From Marivirga tractuosa DSM 4126 (GTDB lineage Bacteria; Bacteroidota; Bacteroidia; Cytophagales; Cyclobacteriaceae): a stretch of DNA of 64,000 nucleotides. Positions within the stretch are counted from its first letter, which is position 1, and the number at the start of each line of letters is the position of its first letter. Positions 28,601 through 40,200 of the stretch are shown in pieces. The stretch spans positions 1,054,001-1,118,000 of the forward strand of contig NC_014759.1 in assembly GCF_000183425.1 (NCBI RefSeq), read 5' to 3'. The position numbers were made by a program, and so were the translations under genes. The notes below the pieces were generated by a model. That model was not told where the DNA came from and made no database searches. It worked only from the letters and a program-made list of their open reading frames with translations.

Positions 28601-28732
28601 ATATTAGCTGAGACGCTAAAAAACAAATTAAGAAGAGATATTACACCAGAGGAATGGGATAGATACATTGGTGACGATCTGGAATACTCACCTATATTTG
28701 AGGAAAGCGTTTTTAAAAGCCAAAGTAGATGA
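25631..28732 (+). CDS. Membrane-anchored nSTAND1 NTPase with WD40-like propeller
   Basis: 1033 residues from a GTG start. NPFPGLRPFGIEESYLYFGR (13-32) is the hallmark opening of the nSTAND1 NTPase domain. Walker A is GSSGTGKS (53-60) and Walker B LLIYLDQFEE (Asp158). A winged-helix region follows (about 340-410), then one membrane helix (about 500-520), a Gln/Glu/Arg-rich coiled coil (520-640) and a propeller of WD40-like blades (about 690-1010; for example NDGKIEIWDTN, KGTIRMWNL). STAND proteins are NTP-driven switches that oligomerise when a ligand binds their sensor repeats. Here the repeats lie across the membrane from, or next to, the ATPase depending on topology, which is unusual. Overlaps the next gene by ATGA. 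Confidence 0.88.
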   Translation: MQQKENNRGNIFNPFPGLRPFGIEESYLYFGREGQSDEVLAILEKNRFVNILGSSGTGKSSLMFSGVIPTLHGGFISKAGNEWEIITAKPGLNPIKNLARGFKKHIEEHSAPDSVDYSQSLINEYLFEAVLKKSTKGLSDLYQLNKHLKGKNLLIYLDQFEEIFRFRKLGETKHLNESLAYVNLILQAIEQTEVPIYIALSMRSDFLGDCEQFPELTNKINDSHYLIPQMTREQKKLVITGPVAVGDAKISNRLVQRLLNDMGDRYDQLPVLQHALMRTWNYWTESGDSKEQLDFIHYEAIGGVNEALSRHADEAFYELDENEKQICEKIFKTITEKRSDNDGIRRPTPLKEIAQIVDEEEYILIKIIDKFRIEGRALLTPREDIELNSESVIDISHEALMRVWYRLRNWVQNESQSAQIYLRLSEAATKYQQGSGGLWRPPDLQLAIEWRNKSKPTLKWALQYENNFEAVILFLNKSEESYKKELETKELLQKRRLKRSKIIASVLGTAAVLSIILLFFAFNQSNVAERQRQLAEQNSIEAKRNAEKAKENELKAQRQQIEANKSSIRANKERNRAEYNVYLAMQARRTEEIARKQANEQAQRAIEQSQIAQERQEQLALANQDLQREQKNSTQLSMRAVAQSLAVKSLQMEDDQLQGILAYLGFKFNINNAGYDSNNDIYNGLFYAVKNFDSDYYNAFKSTSSDVRSLQFVQDKYLYTTGTSGRINAWEVEDMAAQRSIVVFDQEGVFIKKIFVDENNQKLIALTDGSDFYVIDISKRIRTVEKHSLPGSYAFDVAFMQGSTDFYLSASDNIIYQFKDNKLSPFIDTNSRIYDMEIINKDLLATGNNDGKIEIWDTNEKKSKITVREANNKYIHSLAVGNGILAAGDNSGQVTLFYLDDEFNTENSISLRGNDGEIMTDITFNHAENQIIAASTKGTIRMWNLKDPDEFPMIINEPGSWVNAIALMDKNHIFAGCKDQVFRLYPIKSEILAETLKNKLRRDITPEEWDRYIGDDLEYSPIFEESVFKSQSR

Positions 28733-29820
28733 ATAAATATTTATTAATCTTATTTTTAAGCTTAATGAGCTCAAAATTAATAGCACAATCTAGCTGTGAA
28801 AGAAATTTGAATGAGGCTCGTTCAGATTATTCAAACGGAAATCTATATGCCATTCCTGGTAAGTTAACAGATTGTTTGGAAGAGGGTTTTAGTAAGACCG
28901 AAAAAATAGAAGCTCTTCGCTTATTGACTTTAACCTACATAAACATTAATCAGCAAGAAAAAGCTAGAACTACTTTTATCAAATTACTAAATGTAAAAAC
29001 TGATTACCAAGTACAGGAAAATATAGACCCCTCTGAACTTTATTCTTTATATAGAAAAATTGATACTGATATAAAATATTTTATTGGAGTTACATCTGGT
29101 GTCAACTTAAACAGTGTAATCGTTCATCAATACCGAAATACAAACCCATTTGAATCAATGGAATCCATTCATGATCCAAATTATTTAACTAAAATATCAA
29201 ATCCACAAGTAGGAATTCAGTTTTTATACCCTATAACAAAAAACTTAATCGCTGGCGCAGAAGTTCAATTTCAAAATCAAAGGTTCGACTATGAAGAAAC
29301 AAATTACCATATTACCGAAGATTACGATAGCGAGAACAGCACGGATGTAGTCATTCCTGAAGACAGTCGTAGTTTTATCCAATACGAAAGCAGTAATAAT
29401 GGACTAAACCTGAATCTCAATCTAAGGTATATGAAAGATTATTACACATGGAAACCCTTCATTGAAGTCGGGGTCATTGGCAGGTATAATCTAAGTTATA
29501 ACGTGTTTAATTATGACAATAATTATCAATTAACTGTAGAAGAGGAAATAATTAATGAATTTGATATTTCGTCAAGAAGAACAGATTTCAATGTTGGTAT
29601 ATCTACAAATGTGGGAACTATGCTAAAAATTGGGGAAAACTATGGTGAAGTAAAATTTGGCGTATCGAATTACTTCATCAATCACTTAACTGCTGAAGCA
29701 AGAAGAACAGCTCATACTGTTTCGATGGCCAACGCAATGGCTCTGTTAGATGATGACTATACCAACCTAGTTTATCAATTAAGTGTTTCATTCAATATAC
29801 CTTTTTTCAATTTTAAATGA
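28729..29820 (+). CDS. Outer-membrane beta-barrel protein with short TPR-like N-terminus
   Basis: 363 residues with a signal peptide (MNKYLLILFLSLMSSKLIAQ). Residues about 22-105 are helical and TPR-like (EKIEALRLLTLTYININQQE, KARTTFIKLLNVKTDYQV, DPSELYSLYRKID). From about 110 on the sequence shows alternating strands typical of a PorT/OMP_b-brl type barrel (KYFIGVTSGVNLNSV, GLNLNLNLRYMKDYYTWKPF) and ends in the terminal strand LVYQLSVSFNIPFFNF, whose final Phe suits outer-membrane insertion. The gene overlaps its neighbours by ATGA on both sides, so it belongs to the same unit as the TIR/STAND genes. A SprF/PorP relationship cannot be shown. Confidence 0.75.
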   Translation: MNKYLLILFLSLMSSKLIAQSSCERNLNEARSDYSNGNLYAIPGKLTDCLEEGFSKTEKIEALRLLTLTYININQQEKARTTFIKLLNVKTDYQVQENIDPSELYSLYRKIDTDIKYFIGVTSGVNLNSVIVHQYRNTNPFESMESIHDPNYLTKISNPQVGIQFLYPITKNLIAGAEVQFQNQRFDYEETNYHITEDYDSENSTDVVIPEDSRSFIQYESSNNGLNLNLNLRYMKDYYTWKPFIEVGVIGRYNLSYNVFNYDNNYQLTVEEEIINEFDISSRRTDFNVGISTNVGTMLKIGENYGEVKFGVSNYFINHLTAEARRTAHTVSMANAMALLDDDYTNLVYQLSVSFNIPFFNFK

Positions 29821-31121
29821 TAAAGAAATCCTACATATACCTTATTCTTTGGATTCCAGTTGCTTTTGCTTGCCAACTAGAACCACTACCAGAAGATATG
29901 ATGCCCGGCTTCAATAAGCTCTATGCAGTATCAGAAAATGTAGAGGCAATTGACTTTATTTGTAAACCTGACCAAAGCGGTTATCTAATTTTGGCAAATA
30001 TCAAGACTGATGATGATTCGGACATTGCATTGATCAATGTAAATGCGAGCGGCATGCAAACTGACTTTCATCGAATCACCAATGCGGATTTTTACGATGA
30101 AGGAGTAAAAATGAAATTACTTGGGCAAGAAGGAGTCTTGGTACTAACGCACAGAAAAACCTCAGCTCAACAAGAAAATCCAGCGATGAACATGCTGATA
30201 AAAGCCGATTTAGATGGACTTCCGGTTGATGTCAATCAAGCAGACAGCGTAGCCGCTGAATTCAAAATTTTACAAATGAACACTTCATCTGAAATCATTG
30301 CATTTAAGGACTTTTTGGTCATACCGAATTATTTAATATGCGTGGGATCCATTCGTAATTCCCCAACCTCTAATACAAGTAAAGTGACAGAGATTTTTGA
30401 ATTAAGTGATATAGACTTTAATCAAAGCTCAACTGAAGAAATTGAAAAAATTCAACAAAAACCTGCGGTCCTCAATTATTCGGGAAGCTATAATCTAAAA
30501 ATACTTCCGGGGAATAATCCAGATGAAGTTTATGCGGTGATTGGGCAGGAAATCAATGAAAATCCTCAGGAAACAGTGCAAGGCCCATCACTAAATATAA
30601 TCTGGGAGATATACACTGATTTAGTATCTACTGCTCCAGCGCGTCCGTCCTTAGGCACAGATGAGAATGACAGATTTGCTGATTATCTGCGTCACAGCAC
30701 AAATGAGAAAGACTATTTTTTGGGGAACTATAATGAAGCCAATAATGATTCTGTATTTTTGATAAGAAAAGAATACATTAATTCACAAAAGGAAAAATCT
30801 CAGCAAATTTTTAAATATAGAAGAGATACAACTAATGTAAGTGATGTGGGAAGAACCACTGCAGCAAGCCTAGCAGAAGATTCAGATGGGAATATCGTAG
30901 TAGCCACAATAGAAGAAAAGGAATTAAGTACTTACTCCTATCTACAAAAATTTTCGCAAGAAGGAGAAGCACTATTGAACGAAAACATTGAATTTCAAAG
31001 TACTGGATTTTACAAGATTAAAAAAATCGAATGTGAACCGAATAATGTAGTCGTAATACTTTCACAAAAAGAATTTGAAAATAATTCGACAGCCATTGGA
31101 TTAATGAAGATAAAATTTTAG
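29817..31121 (+). CDS. Lipoprotein of unknown function
   Basis: 434 residues. The N-terminus IYLILWIPVAFACQLEPLPE ends in a lipobox with Cys19, so it is probably a lipid-anchored envelope protein. The rest is rich in beta-strands with Gly/Asp turns (SGYLILANIKTDDDSDIALI; DSDGNIVVATIEEKELSTY), like a seven-bladed propeller of low complexity, but no named domain is recognised. Translationally coupled by ATGA to the barrel gene and followed 118 bases later by the giant surface protein gene. Confidence 0.75.
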   Translation: MIKKSYIYLILWIPVAFACQLEPLPEDMMPGFNKLYAVSENVEAIDFICKPDQSGYLILANIKTDDDSDIALINVNASGMQTDFHRITNADFYDEGVKMKLLGQEGVLVLTHRKTSAQQENPAMNMLIKADLDGLPVDVNQADSVAAEFKILQMNTSSEIIAFKDFLVIPNYLICVGSIRNSPTSNTSKVTEIFELSDIDFNQSSTEEIEKIQQKPAVLNYSGSYNLKILPGNNPDEVYAVIGQEINENPQETVQGPSLNIIWEIYTDLVSTAPARPSLGTDENDRFADYLRHSTNEKDYFLGNYNEANNDSVFLIRKEYINSQKEKSQQIFKYRRDTTNVSDVGRTTAASLAEDSDGNIVVATIEEKELSTYSYLQKFSQEGEALLNENIEFQSTGFYKIKKIECEPNNVVVILSQKEFENNSTAIGLMKIKF

Positions 31122-31146
31122 TAAAATTCTATTATTAGATATAAAT

Positions 31147-31176
31147 TTGCTGATTGCTCCCCGAATCTGTATATTG
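31147..31176 (+). promoter_or_regulatory. Possible promoter of the giant surface protein gene
   Basis: TTG at 31147-31149, a 20-base spacer and TATATTG at 31170-31176 approximate the Bacteroidota TTG-N19-TAnnTTTG promoter with a spacer one base longer. It lies in the only sizeable gap of the operon, just before the frame of the giant gene opens. Confidence 0.3.
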
Positions 31177-31239
31177 TAAGACACACTAAACGACAAAGTT
31201 ACGAAACACATCTACCGAAATATTAAGTTTGCTTTTATT

Positions 31240-34200
31240 TTGAGCTCATTGTTAGTGATGGGGATGAAATCCTATGCAGATGTAACCATCACTACTGCAG
31301 ATTTAAGTAATATCTGCGTTGATGGGGGTTATTATTCTCTTACTGATATTGTAATCACGGAGAACCTCAATGGAGACTTTGCGAATACTAGTGGGGCAAC
31401 GCACTATTATAGGATTGAGTTACCGCCTAATTTTGAATTCAATCCAGCAGCTGGAACTATTTCTACCAGTGGTGTTGGGAGTGACATTGATCCATCATTT
31501 ACAACTTCTCGGGGAACTACATATGTACAAATTGGCCTTGTAATTAATAGTGAGAATGAAATCAATAGTATATTTTTCGAAAATTTCGAAGTTAGAGCCA
31601 TCAATTCAAGCAGTAGTGGCAATATAACCCGTGTAAATTCTCCATCAGGAACTAATGCTACTGTAAGTGGAGCCCCTTTAGGAAGTATTCATGGAACTAT
31701 CTCAAGCTTAGCTCCTCCAACTATTAGTAGTGATCCTTTAGACGAAGCCATTTGTGAAAATGGAACAGCATCTTTTTCAGTCTCAGCGTCTGGAAGCGGG
31801 ATAAGCTACCAATGGCAGCGAAATGCTGGTAGTGGTTTTCAAGATATCGATATTTCTTTAGATGGTGGTATTTACAGCAACTTTAACTCACCTACACTTA
31901 ATATTTCAAATGCACCAAGTTCCATTAATGGGCATCTCTATCAAGTTGAAATCACTGGAGTTTGTTTGCCAACAGCCACTTCAAGTGCTGCAACTTTAAC
32001 CGTGAACCCGCTCCCTGCTGCACCTGTAGTAACAAATCAATCTCAGGAATACTGTGTAAACAATATTACTTTCACTTTACCAGAAGCAAGTGGTGGTGGG
32101 GGTACTTTTAATTGGTATTCAGATGAGGAACTCACCTCTTTTCTATATACAGGAGCAGTACCTACTCAAGATTCTGATATCGGTTTCGATGAGAATGTAA
32201 CTGGAACCTATACAGCATATGTAGCAGAAACCTCAGCACAGGGTTGTGAAGGTGAAGCCACTAAAGTAGATTTATGGGTAAAACTTACCCCGAACCCTTT
32301 TCCAACTTCTACTACCACTACGCCCTCTTCCAGCTCCGTGTGTGATGGTAGTAATTTAACTTTTACCATTGATACTGCTTTTGCATTTAATTCTTATCAA
32401 TTAATAGACCAGGCAGGAGATCCATTAAGTTCAAATGTATTAGGTAATGGTGGTAGCATAGATATTCAAACCATTTCTCTTGACCGCGCTACGTATGGAG
32501 CTAGTGAGTTAGTGAGAGTAAAAGTCACACGAAATGATACTGGCTGTTCTGAAATACTTACTAATCTTCAAAACCGAAATACCATTTCTATCACCCCTGA
32601 ACCGGTGGGAACCACTTCTACTGAAACAGCTATTTGTTCTGATGTTCCCCTAGCATTTGATCTTTCTACTTCAGCTGATGCAAATACCGCTACCTATAAC
32701 ATTACCATCAATACCAATGGATTGACTGCCTCTGCTGGTAATCCTGTGAATGGAACTGGTTTTCCTGCTAATGAAATTGCCGATGATGCATGGATTAATA
32801 ATTCTGGATCAACTGTAGATGTGATTTATAATATCACTCCTGTTAGTGCCAATAATTGTATTGGTAATACATATACAATTACTTTTCCAATTGATCCTGC
32901 TCCTATTGTAGCCGCTGACATTACTGCCTCAGTATGTTCTGGAGATGCTGTTGGCGTCAACCTGCCAGCTAGTGATGATAATACCAATACCATCGATTCT
33001 TATGATATCACCGCCACCGTGAGTGGAACCCTAACCGGCACTCCGTCTGAACCTACAGGAACAACTAGTATCAATGCCATCAGTGGGGATGCTTTTACCA
33101 ATACTTCAGGCGCTAATGCCACCATTACCTATACCATCACTCCTTACATAGGAAGCTGCCCTGGAAATGATTTCGATATAGTCGTGACTGTGCAGCCTGA
33201 GCCGGTAGTAGCGGCTAACATCTCCACCACCATATGCTCGGGTGATAATGTGGGCGTTGTACTGCCCGATACAGACGATAATGGCGATGCCATCACCACT
33301 TACGACATTGCCGCTGCTTTAAGCGGGGTATCAGGATCTGCTTCTACCCCTAATGGCACTACCAGCCAAAATGCCATCCTCAACGATAACTTTACCAATA
33401 CTTCCAATAGCAATGGTACGGTAACCTATACCATCACGCCTTATGCAAATGGATGTCCGGGCAATACCTTCGATGTGGTTGTGACCGTGCAGCCTGAACC
33501 AGTGGTGGCTGCCAACATTCCGGTCGCTATTTGTTCTGGAGATGCCGTGGCTACCAATCTACCGACCACTGATGATAATGGCAATGCCATCGACACTTAT
33601 GATATTACAGTAGCCTCTACCGGTACTTTCTCTGGCACGCCTACTACGGCTATCGGCACCAACGATGAAACCATTTTGGCAGGCGATACTTTTGTCAACA
33701 ACTCAGCAGCAGATGCCACCATCACTTATACCATCACCCCTTATACCTCTGCTGGTTGTGCAGATAACACCTTTGATCTGGTCGTAACCGTCTCCCCTGC
33801 TCCTATTGTAGCCGCTGACATTACTGCCTCAGTATGTTCTGGAGATGCTGTTGGCGTCAACCTGCCAGCTAGTGATGATAATACCAATACCATCGATTCT
33901 TATGATATCACCGCCACCGTGAGTGGAACCCTAACCGGCACTCCGTCTGAACCTACAGGAACAACTAGTATCAATGCCATCAGTGGGGATACTTTTACCA
34001 ATACTTCAGGTGCTAATGCCACCATTACCTATACCATCACTCCTTACATAGGAAGCTGCCCTGGAAATGATTTCGATATAGTCGTGACTGTGCAGCCACA
34101 ACCAGTATTCTCACCAGTACCAACAAATATTACAGCTTGCGCTGGAGAGCTTATAGATATAGATTTTTCAACTTTATCAGCAAGTGATATTATAACATGG

Positions 34201-37200
34201 AGCGCTGATAACAGGAATGTTTTTATCTCTCCGACTGCTCCAACCACTGGTTCCAGTAGTTTAACTTTCGTTACAGCCTCCAATAATACAACCAGTGACA
34301 AAGTAACTACATTCACGGTTTCAGCTTCCAATTCTGTCTGTACCACACCAGTAACCACTACCTTTACAATCACAATTAAGCCTACTCCAGATATACTTAA
34401 CTTCTTTCCACCAGAACCAGTCTGTAGTAATGAAAATGCTGTTGATCTAACAACTTTAGGACTAACGGCTAATATTGGGGGCGGTGAATTTACATTTACA
34501 GGACCAGGAGTTAATTCAGTTATGAAAACTTTTGATGCAACTGCTGCTGGATTAGGAACTCAAGAAATACAAGTAACTTATACCACACTGGACGGATGTT
34601 CTAAAACTGAAGAAATCACTTTATTGGATGTAATTGCCGAACCTACTGCAAATGCAGGTGGATCTGATCAGGTGTGCGTTAATACTACCTATACTGTCAA
34701 TGACGCAGTAGCAACTAACAGCGCTGGACTAATGTGGTCTGAAGATGGCTTTGGAACACTAACAAATGCCACAACAATCAACCCAACCTATAATCCACAT
34801 CCTGATGATGCTGGTAACATTGTCACACTAACATTAACAGTTAGTGGAGTAAGTGCCTGTGGAGATGCCACAGATACTAAAACTTTAACAATCGATGAAA
34901 GACCAGAATCTACCATAACCACCACTACTGCCCAAATTTGCGAAACCCAAACCCTTGACCTTATCGCCACCATTGCTGGTGGTGCTACCAGCGGAAACTG
35001 GTCTATCACGGGTGGAAATACCATTGGTGCTATTGGGGCTACCACCGACAATAGCGGAAACTGGACGGCTACTTTCTCTCCTTCTGGCACCGCCTTCGGT
35101 ACGGTTACCGCTCAATTTGAAGCAACCACCTCCAACACTTGTGCTCCTGAAGTGGAAACTTATACTTTCGATGTCTTTGAAAACCCTACCGCTACCATTC
35201 CTGCTAACTTTAGCACTTGTGGCGATGCAAGCTTTGATCTTAACGCTACTTTAGGGGGCTCGGCCCTCAACGGTAATTGGGCTGTGATCACCAATGGCAC
35301 TCCAGCCAATCTTTCTGCCTCTGCTACTTCAGCAGGCATCACTTCGGCTACCTACACACCTGATGCCGCTGATTATAACTCACTGATCACCTTCCAGTTT
35401 ACTGCTGAAGATCCTGCTGCTGGGCCTTGTGGCGATAATACCTATACGGTCGATGTAACCATCGATGAACCGGCTGGTGTTAGCATCTCTACCGCACCTG
35501 CCAACGTGTGCCAGACGCAAACTATAGCCCTGTCCGGTGATTTCTCTGGATCTGCTAGCAGTGCTTCATGGTCAGAAAACGGAAATGGTTCCTTGACCAA
35601 CATCTCGACTTCTGGCAATACAGTAACCGCTGATTACACCCCTACTGCAGCTGATATTGGCAATACCGTGACCTTTACCCTTACCACTAACAATCCGGCA
35701 AATACCTGTAATGCAGTGAGCCAAACCGTAGACTTTATCATCGATGCTCCGGCTCAGGCTACCGTAACCACCACTACTGCCCAAATTTGCGAAACCCAAA
35801 CCCTTGACCTTATCGCCACCATTGCTGGTGGTGCTACCAGCGGAAACTGGTCTATCACGGGTGGAAATACCATTGGTGCTATTGGGGCTACCACCGACAA
35901 TAGCGGAAACTGGACGGCTACTTTCTCTCCTTCTGGCACCGCCTTCGGTACGGTTACCGCTCAATTTGAAGCAACCACCTCCAACACTTGTGCTCCTGAA
36001 GTGGAAACTTATACTTTCGATGTCTTTGAAAACCCTACCGCTACCATTCCTGCTAACTTTAGCACTTGTGGCGATGCAAGCTTTGATCTTAACGCTACTT
36101 TAGGGGGCTCGGCCCTCAACGGTAATTGGGCTGTGATCACCAATGGCACTCCAGCCAATCTTTCTGCCTCTGCTACTTCAGCAGGCATCACTTCGGCTAC
36201 CTATACACCTGATGCCGCTGATTATAACTCACTGATCACCTTCCAGTTTACTGCTGAAGATCCTGCTGCTGGGCCTTGTGGCGATAATACCTATACGGTC
36301 GATGTAACCATCGATGAACCGGCTGGTGCAACTGTTACTTCAACCGCTACTGAGGTTTGCGAAGCAGATCCTTTTACTTTATCTGGAACCATCTCAGGAG
36401 GTGCAAATGCTGGTGAATGGCGAATTAAAACAGGACAAACTAGTGCTGCAGAAAATTCAGGAACATTGTCTTCTACGACAGAATCTTCTGGAATCTGGAG
36501 TGCTACATTTACACCTGATGGAACTTATCAAGGCTTTGTTGACTTTGAATTTGTTGCTTTTTCTGCTAATACATGTTCTGATGACGTAGAAACTTACACA
36601 CTTAACATAAGGAACATACCTGTTGTAATAAATCAATCTTACTCTTATTGCGAAGATATTGCTGGAAATGGAACATCAAATCAAAATTTGACAGCATATA
36701 ATGATCCAATTACAGATGAAAATTTAGGTGATGTAACAATTACATGGTATACTAACAATACACTAGCTACAGAAGTAACTGATGATACTGATGTTGATGT
36801 AAGCAACGGTGAAACTTATTACGCTAAAGTTCAATTTAATTCCACCAATTGCTTTGATGTAGCGGAGGTGGATTTTACAGTTAATCCGCAAATTGTAATT
36901 GAGGCAGGTTCCAATCAGGAAATATGTGATGGTGAAATCCTAGATTTAACGGAATCCACAGTATTACCAAATCAATCTAATGCCTCCAATTTGCTTTGGA
37001 CCTCAAGTGGCGATGGTACTTTCGATTTTGATTCTAATTTGAGGCCAATATACACTCCTGGATCAAGTGATTTAAGTAATAGTCCTATTACATTAAGATT
37101 AACGGGTAGCAATAGTACTTCATGTACAGACGTTTTTGATGAAATGCAATTAACTATCAAACCAATACCTGTGATAGTAGATGTGCCAGATGAAAACTTA

Positions 37201-40200
37201 TGTGCAGGAGAATCTTTAGCACCTATATCGTTCAATGCAGATATTAGTGGTGGGACTTTTACATGGTCTGCAACTAATTTCACACAATTAGGATTAGGAA
37301 CCTCTTCTGGATCCGGCAATTTCCCTGCCACTACAGCTCAACCAAATACCACAGGAAGTACAATAACATCTGTAGTTACAGTTAACTATATGTTAAATGG
37401 TTGTCCTGCAGGCTCAAAAACTTTTAATATTAATGTAAATCCAACACCAGTAACAGATGATATTCAGGATATAAATGTGTGCCCTGGTGAACCTGTTAAT
37501 ATTAATTTTAACGCCAACACAATTGGTGAGACATTTAATTGGAACAAAGATGGAAATACTGTAGCTGCTTCACCATTATCAACATCTGGGTCAGGAGATA
37601 TTAGCTTTGTTTCCGCTGAAAATTTCACAGGCAGTGCAATCACTTCTCAGTTTACTTACAGTGCAACATTGAACAGCTGCAGCAGTATTACAAAAACTTT
37701 TAGAGTTAACTTATTACCTCAACCAGAAATAGATCCAATTTCACCAATAGTAGTTTGCTCATTCGATAATATCAGTACTAACTTCACTTCCGATGTCCCA
37801 GGTGCTACATACAGTTGGACCAACGATAATACTGCATCAGGAATAGCTGCAGCTGGTAACGGTAATATAAATGTCACCGCATCAGAAAATACTACCAGCT
37901 CTACAATAGTTAGTAATATAACAGTAACTGCAACTAAAGATGGCTGTGTTAGTGACGTGCAAACCTTTGCTGTCACCGTAAAGCCAAAACCGGTAATACA
38001 AGCTGAAAGCACTTTAGAAATATGCCCAGGTGATGCGATCTCTACAATTATATTAACAGATGATTCTGGTGGAAACAGCACCATTTCATGGACAGCTACT
38101 AATGCTTCTGCTATTGGACTACCCGCTAGTTCAGGAACAGGTAACATTCCTTCTTTTACAGCAAAAAGTAATAATTCTACATCCACCATAACTTCTAATA
38201 TCACTGTAACTAGCACATGGAACGGCTGTGTTAGTGATCAAATGAATTTCCAAATTAGGTTAAAACCTACTCCTATTATGAATGCCGTTTCGGATGAAGA
38301 GCTTTGTGCTGGTGAAAATTACATCGTGACTTTTGGTAACAGTTTAGGTGCTACAACTTCTTATACTTGGGTTAATGATAACCCCGCCATAGGTCTACCA
38401 GCTTCAGGATCAGGAGATAATATAAATTTTACTGCAGCATCAAATACAACTGGATCTGACATTGTAGCAAATATACAGGTAACTCCTAGCAATAATGGAT
38501 GCGTAGGTCCTGATGAGGTTTTTACCATCACATTAAAACCAACTCCTGTAATTTCAAACATCTCTGATGTAGAATTATGTTCAGATGATTTTGTATCTAT
38601 TCCATTTACGGTGGATTTACCTAATCCAAATTTAAATGTATCAATTTCAGATAACAGTTTAATAGATGGTGGTATCTCGATTGTTGATAACAAAATTGAA
38701 TTCACTACATCAGTAAATACCTCTGGTGTAGATCAAACTGCCACTGTTTCGTTGAATGCAGAGAAAAACACCTGTACTAGTGTTGAAACCTTCATTCTGA
38801 CCTTAAAATACAAGCCAGTGGTCAGTTCAGTTCCAGATCGAGCTGCTGTTTGTCCAGGTGAAATTATAACTGGTCAAAGCTTTGGCCATGATGTCGGGAC
38901 TGGCTCCTTTGGTTGGGAAATTACCAATCCCTTATTAATTGGAGATGCAACAGCTAGTTCAGGAACTGGAAATTTACCAAGTTTCCAAGCTGCTAATAAT
39001 ATAACTGGTGAGGAAATCGTAGGATATGTTAAGTATTTCAGCACAAGAAATGCTTGTTTAAGTGATGCGGATTCTTTCAAAATCAGTATAAAACCGGCTC
39101 CAGTTATCACTAATACGGATATAATTTTTTGTGACGATGAAGAGGCTAATATTTCATTCAGTACCAATACTTCCACTACAAATGCAAGTGGTGATGTTAC
39201 TTACTACTGGACAAACTCTAATACATCAATTGGGGTTAACAATCCATCTGGAACAACAAATGATAAAATTACTGCAAGTAATTTCTTTACAAATACGGTT
39301 AGTGCTACCAATGACAACGTGGCAACTATTGAAGTTTATGCTGTAATAGATGGCTGTACCGGGCCATCAAAAACATTTGAAGTAAGAGTAAAACCTCTTC
39401 CTGTGATTACCACTCCTGATGTAGAGTTTTCTCAAACTACTTGTTCTGGAGATACATTTAACTTCAACCCGACTGCCAATATTTCTGCAACACAGTTTAG
39501 CTGGAACCTAGTATCAAATCCTGGGGCAGTAACTGGAGTGGCATCATCTGGAACTGGTAACATAAGCCTTGACTTAATTAATAACACCAATACAATTCAG
39601 ACTATACAATACAGTATTAGTACATTAAATGGTAATTGCCCAGGCGAGACTTCAGTTTTAAACATTACTGTTTATCCAGAACTAAATTTGCAACCGCTGC
39701 CAGCAGAAAGAGTTGTTTGTAGCGGAGGTAGCTTTGAAATAGCCCTAGGAACGACAAACAATGTTAATGTTGGAGGCGAAAATGTAATTTATGAATGGGA
39801 AGTTTCGCCAAACAATGTTGGAGCAACAGCTGGTGTAGGTACCCAATTAATTGAAACCCTTACGAACAATAAGACAACTGGCGAGAGAGACACAGTGTTT
39901 TATTATATCAGGCCAACACTAAACAACGGTCTGTGTGTTGGACTAAGAGATACACTACCTGTCATTGTAAACCCAGACGCCATAGTTTATGCGGGAGTTG
40001 ACACCACCGTTTGTCAAGGTCAACCAGTCCTGCTTGAAGCAACTATTGATAAAGGTGCTAGTAGTGGCTCATGGTCGGGGGGTATTCCAGAAAACTTTAA
40101 CAATAGAAACTCTCTTAGTACATTCTATACACCATCTGCTTCAGAGGTAGGAAGAACCATTACATTTACCTTTACATCCAATGATCCTGACGGCTCTGTA

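Noticed and set aside
32896..36328. Repeats considered as a CRISPR array or transposon copies
   Set aside because: Units are in-frame protein modules of 302 and 564 bases with no spacer structure or transposase; they are gene-internal duplications.
34044..38705. Many open frames antisense to the giant surface protein gene
   Set aside because: They mirror the repetitive Thr/Ser-rich codons of the sense gene, lack domains, and repeat identically in both copies of duplicated modules; shadows of the real gene.
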